51,690 nucleotides of DNA from Streptomyces humi. GTDB lineage: Bacteria > Actinomycetota > Actinomycetes > Streptomycetales > Streptomycetaceae. The notes under the pieces are model-generated. The model did not search any database and was not told the origin of the DNA. It was given only the letters and a program-made list of their open reading frames with translations. The DNA lies in NCBI RefSeq assembly GCF_001005085.2, contig NZ_LBMU02000130.1:1-51690 (forward strand), in the 5' to 3' direction. Positions 31,095 through 39,164 of the stretch are shown here, piece by piece; position 1 is the first letter of the stretch, and each line of letters begins with the position of its first letter. The position numbers and the translations under genes are program-made.

Positions 31095-33309
31095 GCCGGC
31101 GCCTCCGGGCGTCTATGAGCATCTCCTGGATGTTGCGCAGCGGCTGTCCGTCGGCGTCGGTCGCGTGCCGGGTCCATTCGCCGTCCGGGCCCAGGTGCCA
31201 GGAGGAGGTGGAGTCGGACATGCCGGTTTCGAGGAGCCGGTTGAGGGCTGCTCGGTGGGCCGGGTCGGTGACCCGGACCAGGGCCTCTATCCGGCGGTCG
31301 AGGTTGCGGTGCATCATGTCGGCGCTGCCTATCCACACCTCGGGTTCACCGCCGTTGCCGAAGGTGAAGACCCGGGAGTGTTCGAGGAAGCGGCCGAGGA
31401 TCGAGCGGACCCGGATGTTCTCCGAGAGGCCCGTGACACCGGGGCGGATGGCGCAGATGCCGCGGACCCAGATGTCGACCGGCACGCCCGCCATGGACGC
31501 TCGGTAGAGCGCGTCGATGAGTGCTTCGTCGACCATCGAGTTGGCCTTGATGCGGACGAAGGCGGGGCGGCCCGCACGGTGGTGCTGGACCTCCTTGTCG
31601 ATCCGCGCGATCAGTCCGTCGCGCAGCGACTTCGGTGCCACCAGCAGGCGGCGGTACGTCTCCCGGCGGGAGTAGCCGGAGAGGCGGTTGAACAGGTCGG
31701 ACAGGTCGGCGCCCACCTGGGGGTCGGCGGTGAGCAGGCCGAGGTCCTCGTACAGGCGCGCCGTCTTCGGGTGGTAGTTGCCGGTGCCGACGTGGCTGTA
31801 GCGCCGTAGCGTGTCGCCCTCCTGGCGGACGACCAGGGACAGCTTGCAGTGGGTCTTCAGGCCGACGAGGCCGTACACGACGTGGCAGCCGGCCTCTTCC
31901 AGGCGCTTGGCCCACTTGATGTTGGCGTGCTCGTCGAAGCGGGCCTTGATCTCGACCAGGACGAGGACCTGCTTGCCGGCCTCGGCGGCGTCGATGAGCG
32001 CGTTGACGATCGGGGAGTCGCCGGAGGTCCGGTACAGGGTCTGCTTGATCGCGAGGACGTCCGGGTCCTCGGCGGCCTGCTCGACGAAGGCCTGTACGGA
32101 GGTGGAGAAGCTGTCGTACGGGTGGTGCAGCAGCACGTCCCGCTCGCGCAGCGCCGCGAAGATGTCGGGCGCGGACGCGGACTCGACCTCGGCGAGGTCG
32201 CGGTGGGTGCCCGCGATGAACTTGCGGTACTTCAGCTCCGGCCGGTCCAGGCCGGCGATCCGGAACAGGCCGGTCAGGTCGAGCGGGCCGGGCAGCGGGT
32301 AGACCTCGGCCTCGCCGATCTTCAGCTCCCGCACCAGCAGGTCGAGGACGTCGCGGTCGATGGACTCCTCGACCTCCAGGCGCACCGGCGGCCCGAAGCG
32401 GCGCCGCATGAGCTCCTTCTCCAGGGCCTTGAGGAGGTTCTCGGCGTCGTCCTCCTCGACCTCCAGGTCCTCGTTGCGGGTGAGCCGGAAGGCGTGGTGC
32501 TCGACGACCTCCATGCCCGGGAACAGCTCCTCCAGGTGGGCGCCGATGACGTCCTCGATGGGGACGTACCGGCCGGGGGAGCTCTCCAGGAACCGGGCCA
32601 GCGACGGCGGCACCTTCACGCGGGCGAAGTGCTTGTGGCCGCTGACCGGGTTGCGCACGACGACGGCCAGGTTCAGGGAGAGACCGGAGATGTACGGGAA
32701 CGGGTGCGCCGGGTCGACCGCCAGCGGGGTCAGCACCGGGAAGATCTGGTGCCGGAAGAGCGTGAAGAGCCGGGCCTGTTCCTTCTCGGTCAGCTCGGCC
32801 CAGCGGACCAGGTGGACGCCCTCCTCCGCGAGCGCGGGGGCGACGTCCTCGTGGTAGCAGGCGGCGTGCCGGGCCATGAGCTCGCGCGAGCGGGCCCAGA
32901 TCATCTCCAGCACCTCGCGCGGCTGGAGGCCGGAGGCGGACCGGGTGGCCACGCCGGTGGCGATGCGGCGCTTCAGGCCGGCCACCCGGACCATGAAGAA
33001 CTCGTCCAGGTTGCTCGCGAAGATCGCCAGGAAGTTCGCGCGCTCCAGCAGCGGGGTGTTCGGGTCCTCGGCGAGTTCGAGCACCCGCTCGTTGAACGCC
33101 AGCCAGCTGCGCTCGCGGTCCAGGAAGCGCCCCTGGGGCAGCCGGTCCCCGTCACCCTGCGACTCCTCGTAGGCGTCGAGGTCGGCGTCGATGTCGGGTT
33201 CCAGGTCGGAGACCGCGGCGGCCACCGTGTGCGGGCGGTGCGCGGCTATGGAGCCCACGGAGGGCTGGGCGTGCTGGACCTCGGCTGCCTGGGCGTTCTG
33301 CTGACTCAT
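31075..33309 (-). CDS. ppk: polyphosphate kinase 1
   Basis: This 744-aa enzyme (from ATG 33309) reversibly transfers the gamma-phosphate of ATP to polyphosphate. After an acidic, variable N terminus come the PPK1 domains beginning FLDRERSWLAFNERVLELAED (about 62) and ANFLAIFASNLDEFFMVRV. The autophosphorylated histidine is H506 in YSHVGTGNYHPKTARLYEDLG; the second active-site histidine is H644 in EHSRVFTFGN. GGAAGAA lies about 10 nt before 33309. An in-frame ATG at 33432 would give 785 aa but has no ribosome site; codon bias leaves both possible. Downstream CHAD and NUDIX genes overlap it. Confidence 0.94.
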   Translation of the reverse strand: MSQQNAQAAEVQHAQPSVGSIAAHRPHTVAAAVSDLEPDIDADLDAYEESQGDGDRLPQGRFLDRERSWLAFNERVLELAEDPNTPLLERANFLAIFASNLDEFFMVRVAGLKRRIATGVATRSASGLQPREVLEMIWARSRELMARHAACYHEDVAPALAEEGVHLVRWAELTEKEQARLFTLFRHQIFPVLTPLAVDPAHPFPYISGLSLNLAVVVRNPVSGHKHFARVKVPPSLARFLESSPGRYVPIEDVIGAHLEELFPGMEVVEHHAFRLTRNEDLEVEEDDAENLLKALEKELMRRRFGPPVRLEVEESIDRDVLDLLVRELKIGEAEVYPLPGPLDLTGLFRIAGLDRPELKYRKFIAGTHRDLAEVESASAPDIFAALRERDVLLHHPYDSFSTSVQAFVEQAAEDPDVLAIKQTLYRTSGDSPIVNALIDAAEAGKQVLVLVEIKARFDEHANIKWAKRLEEAGCHVVYGLVGLKTHCKLSLVVRQEGDTLRRYSHVGTGNYHPKTARLYEDLGLLTADPQVGADLSDLFNRLSGYSRRETYRRLLVAPKSLRDGLIARIDKEVQHHRAGRPAFVRIKANSMVDEALIDALYRASMAGVPVDIWVRGICAIRPGVTGLSENIRVRSILGRFLEHSRVFTFGNGGEPEVWIGSADMMHRNLDRRIEALVRVTDPAHRAALNRLLETGMSDSTSSWHLGPDGEWTRHATDADGQPLRNIQEMLIDARRRRRGTATP

Positions 33310-33704
33310 GACCCCATTCTTCCGCGCCCGGGGCGTGACAGGCGCGTCGGAACGTGCGGGTGGGAGGTGGACGACCCCGTTTCCCGCGAACCCCTCGGGG
33401 GGCGGCGAAGGCTCTGGCACGGCGGGCTTCATTGGCTGAGCGTCGCAAGTCCGTCTGAACCAATGGTTACGAAGACATGGCGTGCGGGATAGCGGGGAGA
33501 GGCCCGCGGGCGTCCGTGACCGGCCCGCGGGGGCCTCGGGGATCACGAAAGCGACGATCCCGTACGAGCCTCCCACGGCCCCCGCGCGTCCCTCCGCGCG
33601 GATCCCGCGGGCGCTTGCGCCGACGGAGGGACGTCCGGGACCGACGGTCCCTCAGCGGGCCCGGCGGCGCAAGGGGCAGAACCCGCCGATGACGGCCGCC
33701 GCGG
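33310..33704. other. ppk upstream region
   Basis: These 395 bp separate ppk from the end of the ABC-2 operon. A PHO-like half-site is at 33450-33460 and a weak hairpin GGGACC-GAC-GGTCCC at 33637-33651, which could end the transporter transcript. Open frames here have poor codon bias and are not called. Confidence 0.5.
33439..33460 (-). promoter_or_regulatory. possible PHO box of ppk
   Basis: On the minus strand GTTCAGACGGA (33460 to 33450) is followed by CTTGCGACGCT (33449 to 33439), an 11-nt pair of which only the first half fits the PhoP consensus well. PhoP control of ppk is reported in S. lividans, which makes the site plausible but not proven. Confidence 0.35.
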
Positions 33705-34577
33705 TCATGCGGGGGACTCCGTGCGGTGCCTGAGGAGACGGAAGGAGAGCAGGGTGGCGAGGGCGGCCACGGTGAGCACGATCGCGGTCTCGGTGAGGTG
33801 CAGCGGCCAGTAGTGGGCGGGTGGGTGGTAGGTGGCGAAGTAGCCGTGGGTGTTCCGGCCGCCGGTCACCTGCCACACGTCGTCCGGGAGGTCGAGGGAG
33901 CGGGGGCCGGTGCGCCGCACGGTGGGCCACAGGTACGCCCGGTAGTACGTCAGCACGGCGGCGAACAGCCACATCGCCCCGGCCGCGACCCCCAGGGCGG
34001 CCAGCGTGCGGCCCAGCAGCAGCGCGGTGAGGGTGCCGACGGCGAGCGCGCACAGGGCGTACGCCGCGATCAGTGGGCCCCGCGCGGCGAACACGTCGGC
34101 GGAGGCCCAGTGCTGCGTCCAGAGCAGCTCGGGGTGGGCGGCGAAGGCCCAGCGGAAGACCAGGACGAGGGCGGTGGCCCCCACCGTGAGCGCCGCCGCG
34201 GGCAGCGCCAGCTTGGCGGCCAGCCAGCGGACCGGGGTGACCCCCTGGGTCCACGCCAACTGCGCGGTCCCGGACTCCAGTTCACGGCCGATCAGGGCGC
34301 CCCCGGCGAACGCGGCGACGCCGACGAAGGCGTAGTTGATCAGGATGACGGCCCAGTTCATCTGGGTCGGGTAGTCGACCAGGAGGTAGGGCCGGTCGCA
34401 GGCGTCCATGCAGGGCAGGCCCTGCATGGCCGGGTCCTTCGCGCCGACCTCCGTCAGCCACACCAGCCAGCCGCACGTCCCCGTCACGAACAGGGCCCAG
34501 GTCAGCAGGGCCGGGCGGTGCAGCCGCAGCACGGTCCGGGGCAGGCCCCGGCCGGCGGCCGGGCTCGCGGCGCTCAT
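33705..34577 (-). CDS. ABC-2-type transporter permease, paralogue B
   Basis: This 290-aa integral membrane protein has about six helices and the stretch GRELESGTAQLAWTQGVTPVRWLAAKLALP (about 96-125) typical of this actinobacterial permease group. The start is ATG 34577, overlapping the preceding permease stop by ATGA. It is the last gene of a GntR-ATPase-permease-permease operon. It is a clear paralogue of the adjacent permease, so the two may form a heterodimer. Confidence 0.85.
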   Translation of the reverse strand: MSAASPAAGRGLPRTVLRLHRPALLTWALFVTGTCGWLVWLTEVGAKDPAMQGLPCMDACDRPYLLVDYPTQMNWAVILINYAFVGVAAFAGGALIGRELESGTAQLAWTQGVTPVRWLAAKLALPAAALTVGATALVLVFRWAFAAHPELLWTQHWASADVFAARGPLIAAYALCALAVGTLTALLLGRTLAALGVAAGAMWLFAAVLTYYRAYLWPTVRRTGPRSLDLPDDVWQVTGGRNTHGYFATYHPPAHYWPLHLTETAIVLTVAALATLLSFRLLRHRTESPA

Positions 34578-35485
34578 CGGGCCGCCGCCCGTCCGGTGAG
34601 CCGGCGCAGCACCAGGAAGCAGGCGAGGGTGAGCAGGGCGGTGAGGGCGAGGAGGACGGCCGTGGCGGTCAGCTGGAGCGGCCAGTAGTGGGCGTAGGGG
34701 TGGTAGGTCACGTGGTAGTGGGCCGCGGTCCCGCCCTGGCTCACCGTCCAGGAGCCGGAGGGCGCCGCGAGGTAGCCGCGCCCGCTGCGGCCCAGCGTCG
34801 GCCACAGATGCGGCAGCAGCACCAGGACCGTGCCCCAGATCGCGCCCGTCAGCAGCACGCCCAGGCCCAGCGCGGGCAGCGTCCGCCGCACCAGCAGCCC
34901 GGCCAGCGCGCCCGCCGCGAGCCCGGCCAGGGACAGGCCGACGAGGACGGGGCCGCCGGTGTGGAAGGTCCCGACGTCGTACCACTCCTTGGCGCTGTGG
35001 ATACGGCCCCGGCCCGCGGCCCAGGCCAGGTGGTGCAGCCAGGCCAGCGGCGCCGTCCCCGCCGTGACGACGGCGGCCGGGGTGGCCAGCCGCACGGCGA
35101 GCCAGCGGACCGGGGTGCTGGACTGGGTCCAGGACAGCCGGGCGGTGCCGGACTCCAGCTCCTTGCCGAGCAGCGCGCCGCCCGCCCAGGCACCGGCCAG
35201 GAAGGGCACCGCGGCCGTGGCCAGGGTGGCGTAGTTGTACCAGTCCTTGTAGCGCAGGATCGCGCTCTGGTCGTACACGCACCTGGCGTTGAACCCGCAG
35301 CTGTTGTACTGCCGCCAGCCCTCGGCCGCCGCGTCGGCGAACGGGCCCTGGAGCAGGATCAGCAGGACGGCGGTGAGCAGGACGAGGGCCGTCCAGGCGT
35401 ACAGCGCGGGGCGGTGCAGGCGGAGCAGCCAGCGGGTCAGGTGCGGCGGGCCGGCCGAGGGGAGGGGTGCGGGCAGGGCGGTCAC
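34574..35485 (-). CDS. ABC-2-type transporter permease, paralogue A
   Basis: This 303-aa polytopic membrane protein has the same GKELESGTARLSWTQSSTPVRWLAVRLATP block as its downstream paralogue. An extracytoplasmic loop after the first helix contains two cysteines (NSCGFNARCVYDQ), likely a disulphide; the paralogue has CMDAC in the same place. The start is GTG 35485, whose GTGA overlaps the ATPase stop. The substrate is unknown; relatives take part in export or antibiotic resistance. Confidence 0.85.
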   Translation of the reverse strand: MTALPAPLPSAGPPHLTRWLLRLHRPALYAWTALVLLTAVLLILLQGPFADAAAEGWRQYNSCGFNARCVYDQSAILRYKDWYNYATLATAAVPFLAGAWAGGALLGKELESGTARLSWTQSSTPVRWLAVRLATPAAVVTAGTAPLAWLHHLAWAAGRGRIHSAKEWYDVGTFHTGGPVLVGLSLAGLAAGALAGLLVRRTLPALGLGVLLTGAIWGTVLVLLPHLWPTLGRSGRGYLAAPSGSWTVSQGGTAAHYHVTYHPYAHYWPLQLTATAVLLALTALLTLACFLVLRRLTGRAAAR

Positions 35486-36405
35486 GCGACGGTCTCCTCG
35501 GTCGAGGCTGAGGCCGAGTCCGGCGCCGAGGCCGAGGCCGAGTCCGGGGTAAGGGCCGGTGCCCCGGGGTTGCGGAGGTGGCCGAGGACCAGCTCCTCCA
35601 GGGAGGGGGTGGCGGTGCGCCAGTCGGCGGGCAGCGGCCCCGCCGGGCGGATCAGGGCGCTGAGCTGACGGCCGGTGGTCCGCGACTCGACGACGGTGTG
35701 CGGCGCGAGGTCGGCGTCGGCGTCGGCGGCGACCCGGGTGTGGGCGGCCAGCAGGTCGTCGATCTCGCCGGCCAGCCGGACCCGCCCGCCGCCGATCAGC
35801 AGCAGGTGGTCGCAGGAGTCCTCCAGTTCGGCGACCACGTGCGAGGACATCGCGATGGTGGTGCCGTGCTGGGCGGCCTGCACCATCAGCACGCCCATCA
35901 GCTCGTGCCGGGCCAGCGGGTCGAGGTCGGCCATCGGCTCGTCGAGGAGGAGCAGTTCGGGCCGCTTGCCGAGGGCGAGGGCGAGCGCGACACGGGTGCG
36001 CTGGCCGCCGGAGAGGGCGCGGACCCGGGACCCGGGGTTCAGGTCGCCGGCGGAGACGATCCGCTCGGCGGCGGCCGCGTCCCAGCGTCCGGGGTTGAGG
36101 TCGGCGCCCATCCGGAGCGTCTCGGCGACCGTGAGCTGCGGGTACAGCGGCTTGTCCTGGGCGACGTAGCCGATCCGGGTGCGGGCCTCGGCCGGGGTGG
36201 TGCCGAGGACGGTCAGCTCGCCCTCGGTGGCGCCCAGCAGGCCGGCGGCGAGGGCGAGGAGCGTGGACTTGCCCGCTCCGTTGGGGCCGACGACGGCGCA
36301 GACGCGCCCGGCGGGCAGCCGGACCGTGCAGTCCCGCAGTGCCCATCCCCCGCGCCGGCCGAACCGCTTGCCCAGCGCCGAGGCCGCTATCGCGGTGTCG
36401 GTCAT
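35482..36405 (-). CDS. ABC transporter ATP-binding protein (GntR/ABC-2 operon)
   Basis: This 307-aa ATPase has Walker A GPNGAGKS (about 40-47), signature ALSGGQRTRVALAL, Walker B LLLLDEPMADLD and the switch His in SSHVV. The C-terminal part is an Ala/Asp-rich extension ending in repeated SASAPDSASAS. It energises export by the two permeases encoded next. The start ATG 36405 overlaps the GntR stop by one base (TGATG). Confidence 0.93.
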   Translation of the reverse strand: MTDTAIAASALGKRFGRRGGWALRDCTVRLPAGRVCAVVGPNGAGKSTLLALAAGLLGATEGELTVLGTTPAEARTRIGYVAQDKPLYPQLTVAETLRMGADLNPGRWDAAAAERIVSAGDLNPGSRVRALSGGQRTRVALALALGKRPELLLLDEPMADLDPLARHELMGVLMVQAAQHGTTIAMSSHVVAELEDSCDHLLLIGGGRVRLAGEIDDLLAAHTRVAADADADLAPHTVVESRTTGRQLSALIRPAGPLPADWRTATPSLEELVLGHLRNPGAPALTPDSASASAPDSASASTEETVA

Positions 36406-36791
36406 CAGTTGTCTCCCTGAAAGTGCTTTTCCAGTACGGCGGTGAAGAGTGCGGCCACGTCGTCGCGGTCCAGGCCGGCCTCGCGGGCCCGGGCGGCCCA
36501 GTCGGCCAGCTCCCCGTGCAGGGGTGACTCGGCGGCCGGGGCGGTGCCGAGAGCGCGTTTCACGAACGTGCCGAGGCCGCGCCGGGCCTCCACCAGCCCC
36601 TCGCGTTCCAGCTCCCGGTAGGCCTTGAGCACGGTGTTGGGGTTGATGGCGGTGGCCTCGACCACCTCGCGGGCGGTGGGCAGCTTGTCTCCCGGCCGTA
36701 GCTGCCCCAGGCGCAGGGCCTGCTTGGTCTGCTGGACGATCTGGACGTAGGTGGCGACGCCGGAGCGCCGGTCGATGCGGTACTCGACCAC
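36405..36791 (-). CDS. GntR-family (YtrA-type) transcriptional regulator
   Basis: This 128-aa short GntR protein has a winged-helix domain (about 10-75: YVQIVQQTKQALRLGQLRPGDKLPTAREVVEATAINPNTVLKAYRELEREGLV) and a short helical tail, the layout of the YtrA subfamily that governs ABC transporter operons. The start at GTG 36791 is chosen because GGGTGG lies about 8 nt upstream; GTG 36803 lies inside the palindrome. The ribosome site lies within a perfect 36-bp palindrome, so the protein should repress its own operon. Confidence 0.9.
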   Translation of the reverse strand: MVEYRIDRRSGVATYVQIVQQTKQALRLGQLRPGDKLPTAREVVEATAINPNTVLKAYRELEREGLVEARRGLGTFVKRALGTAPAAESPLHGELADWAARAREAGLDRDDVAALFTAVLEKHFQGDN

Positions 36792-36798
36792 TCGTACA

Positions 36799-36834
36799 AC
36801 CACCCTTTCACTAATTGAGTAGTGAAAGGGTGGT
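36799..36834. promoter_or_regulatory. perfect 36-bp palindrome, presumed GntR operator
   Basis: Arms ACCACCCTTTCACTA (36799-36813) and its exact complement (36820-36834) flank ATTGAG. The TAGTG...CACTA core fits YtrA-type sites. It lies 8 bp upstream of the GntR start and 68 bp upstream of the divergent sigma gene, so one regulator could control both operons. Confidence 0.85.
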
Positions 36835-36902
36835 GGAAGGCCGCCCGGAAAGTCAAGGCGGAATCCGTGAACCGGTCGGCAGGGCTCGTGCGATGAGGAG
36901 AC

Positions 36903-37445
36903 GTGAGCGGAACGAGAAGCGACGGGGAGCTGCTGCGGGCGATCGCGGCCGACGCCGACCGGCGCGCCTTCGAGGAGCTGTACCGGCGGTACGCGCCGTG
37001 GCTGACCGCGCGGCTGCGCGGCCGGTGCGCGGATCCGTCGGTCGTCGACGACGTGGTGCAGGAGACCTTCCTCGCGGTGTGGCGGGGGTCCGCCCGCTAC
37101 CACGAGGAAGGCGACGCGGCCGGATGGCTGTGGCGGATCGGGTCGCGGCGGCTGGTCGACGCGTTGCGCGGCGACGGGGCCAGGGGCCGGCTGCGGCAGG
37201 CGCTGGCCCGGCTGCGTCACCGGGACGAGGCCTCGGCGGAGGAACGCGTGCTCGCGGGGGTGGAGCACGGGGACCTCGCCGGGGCCCTGGTCCGGCTCTC
37301 GCCCGAACTGCGGGCGGTCCTCCAGGCGACGGTGATCGACGGGCTGACCACCCGGGAGGCGGCGGTCCTGCTCGGCATACCGCCGGGCACGGTCAAGACA
37401 CGGGCGATGCGGGCGCGCAAGCAGCTGCGGGAGGAGTTGGCATGA
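36903..37445 (+). CDS. ECF-type sigma factor (second)
   Basis: This 180-aa sigma factor has region 2 FEELYRRYAPWLTARLRGRCADPSVVDDVVQETFLAVWR (about 23-61) and region 4 LSPELRAVLQATVIDGLTTREAAVLLGIPPGTVKTRAMRARKQL (about 133-176). The start is GTG 36903 with GAGGAG 5 nt upstream. Its ATGA overlap with the following zinc-finger membrane protein is typical of sigma/anti-sigma pairs. Confidence 0.92.
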   Translation: MSGTRSDGELLRAIAADADRRAFEELYRRYAPWLTARLRGRCADPSVVDDVVQETFLAVWRGSARYHEEGDAAGWLWRIGSRRLVDALRGDGARGRLRQALARLRHRDEASAEERVLAGVEHGDLAGALVRLSPELRAVLQATVIDGLTTREAAVLLGIPPGTVKTRAMRARKQLREELA

Positions 37446-38275
37446 CGGACACCGGAGCTCCGAAGAGCGGCTGGCACGTCACGGAGGAGGATCTGCGGGC
37501 CTACGCGCTCGGCGAGCTGGCGCCGCCGCTGCTGTGGTCGGCCGACACCCACGTCGGCTCCTGCGCGCGGTGCCGTGCGGTGCTCGCCGCGGTGTCCGAC
37601 CAGACCGCGCTGGACGCGGGCTGGGACCGCCTGGACGCCGAGCTGGACGCACCCCGGCCCCGGCTCGGGGAGCGGCTGCTGATCCGCGCCGGCGTCGCCG
37701 AGCACACCGCGCGGCTGCTCACCGCGACCCCGGTACTGCGCCGCTCCTGGCTGGCGTCGGTGGCCTGCGTGCTGGCGGCGACCGTCCTGGTGGTGCACGC
37801 GGTGGACGCCCCGGCCCTGTTCCTGGCGCTCGCCCCGCTCCTCCCGCTCGCCGCGGTGGCACTGTCGTACGGACCGGCGCTCGACCCCACCCACGAGATC
37901 GCCGCGGTCGCCCCGACCCACGGGTTCCGGCTGCTGATGATCCGCACGGTGGCCGCGCTGACCGCCTCCCTGGTTCTCAACACCCTCGCCGCGCTGGCCC
38001 TTCCGGGCTACGGCCTGCTGGCCTTCGGCTGGCTGCTGCCCGCCCTCGCGCTCACCGCGGCCGGGCTCGCGCTCGCCGCCCGGCTGGGCCCGCTGCTCGG
38101 CCCCGGCCTGGTGGGCGGCGCCTGGACGCTGCTGATGGCGGTGGCCGCCACGCACCCCGCCGGCACCCCCGCGGCCTTCACGGCGGCCGGGCAGTCGGTG
38201 GCCGCGGCGCTGGCCGCGCTGGCGACCTTCCTGCTGCACCAGGCCCGCGACCGCTTCGACACCGAGCCCTTCTGA
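37442..38275 (+). CDS. zinc-binding anti-sigma factor with six-helix membrane domain
   Basis: This 277-aa protein has a cytoplasmic N-terminal anti-sigma domain with H37-x3-C41-x2-C44 (HVGSCARC), the zinc-binding ZAS motif. About six membrane helices follow between residues 103 and 265. It should hold the upstream sigma factor until an envelope signal arrives. The polytopic membrane part is larger than the single helix of most anti-sigmas, which suggests a sensing role linked to the ABC transporter encoded next. Confidence 0.88.
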   Translation: MTDTGAPKSGWHVTEEDLRAYALGELAPPLLWSADTHVGSCARCRAVLAAVSDQTALDAGWDRLDAELDAPRPRLGERLLIRAGVAEHTARLLTATPVLRRSWLASVACVLAATVLVVHAVDAPALFLALAPLLPLAAVALSYGPALDPTHEIAAVAPTHGFRLLMIRTVAALTASLVLNTLAALALPGYGLLAFGWLLPALALTAAGLALAARLGPLLGPGLVGGAWTLLMAVAATHPAGTPAAFTAAGQSVAAALAALATFLLHQARDRFDTEPF

Positions 38276-38303
38276 CCTTCACCGACCTTTTCTGGAGATC
38301 GAG

Positions 38304-39164
38304 TTGACCACCACTGTCGCCGCCGCCGGTCTCACCGTGCGCCACGGCTCCACCCGGGCCCTGGACGGGGTCGCCCTGCGGCTGACGGACGGCGTGACCG
38401 GCCTGCTCGGCCCGAACGGCGCCGGGAAGACCACCCTGTTGAAGGTGCTGGCCACGGCCGTACCGCCGGACAGCGGAAGCTTCACGGCGCACGGCGAGGA
38501 CCCCGCGACCCCAGCCGGCCGGCTGGCCCTGCGGCGGACACTCGGCTACCTCCCGCAGACCCCCGGTTTCCACCCGGACTTCACGGCCTTCGAGTTCGTC
38601 GACTACGTGGCCGTCCTCAAGGAGCTGACCGGCCGTGCCGAGCGGCACCGCGAGGTTCGGCGCGTGCTGGACCAGGTCGGTCTCGCGGACGTCCGCGGCC
38701 GGCGCCTCAAGCGGCTGTCCGGCGGGATGCGCCAGCGGGTCGCCCTCGCGGCGGCCCTGGTCGGCGACCCCGCCTTCCTGGTCCTGGACGAGCCGACCGT
38801 CCACCTGGACCCCGAACAGCGGATGCGGTTCCGCGAGTTGATCGCACAGGCGGGGGAGAGCCGGACGGTCCTGCTCTCCACCCACCAGACCGAGGACGTG
38901 GCGATGCTCTGCCACCACGTGATCGTGCTGGCGGGCGGCCGGGTCCGCTTCGACGGCACACCGGCCGAGCTGACCGCGCGGGCCGCGGGCCGGGTGTGGA
39001 GCAGTGCGGAACGCGCCCCGGGCGCCCGCGCGGGCTGGCGCACCGGCACCGGCGCCTTCCGCAACGTCGGCGACCCGCCGCCCGGCGCCGACCTGCTCGA
39101 ACCGACCCTGGAGGACGGCTACCTGCTGGTCCTCGACGAGGAGACCGCGGAGGCTGCGGCATGA
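38304..39164 (+). CDS. ABC transporter ATP-binding protein (sigma operon)
   Basis: This 286-aa ATPase has Walker A GPNGAGKT (about 35-42), signature RLSGGMRQRVALAAAL, Walker B FLVLDEPTVHLDP and STHQTEDV as the switch. The start is TTG 38304 with GGAG 7 nt ahead, 28 bp after the anti-sigma gene. Its stop overlaps the membrane partner (ATGA). It probably acts with that protein as an exporter under control of the adjacent sigma factor. Confidence 0.92.
   Translation: MTTTVAAAGLTVRHGSTRALDGVALRLTDGVTGLLGPNGAGKTTLLKVLATAVPPDSGSFTAHGEDPATPAGRLALRRTLGYLPQTPGFHPDFTAFEFVDYVAVLKELTGRAERHREVRRVLDQVGLADVRGRRLKRLSGGMRQRVALAAALVGDPAFLVLDEPTVHLDPEQRMRFRELIAQAGESRTVLLSTHQTEDVAMLCHHVIVLAGGRVRFDGTPAELTARAAGRVWSSAERAPGARAGWRTGTGAFRNVGDPPPGADLLEPTLEDGYLLVLDEETAEAAA

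Noticed and set aside
31849..33492. 547-aa plus-strand frame opposite ppk
   Set aside because: Val/Gly/Arg/Gln-rich antisense shadow of a highly conserved enzyme.
33482..33733. 83-aa plus-strand frame upstream of ppk
   Set aside because: Poor codon bias, no ribosome site, Pro/Arg-rich filler. Treated as intergenic.
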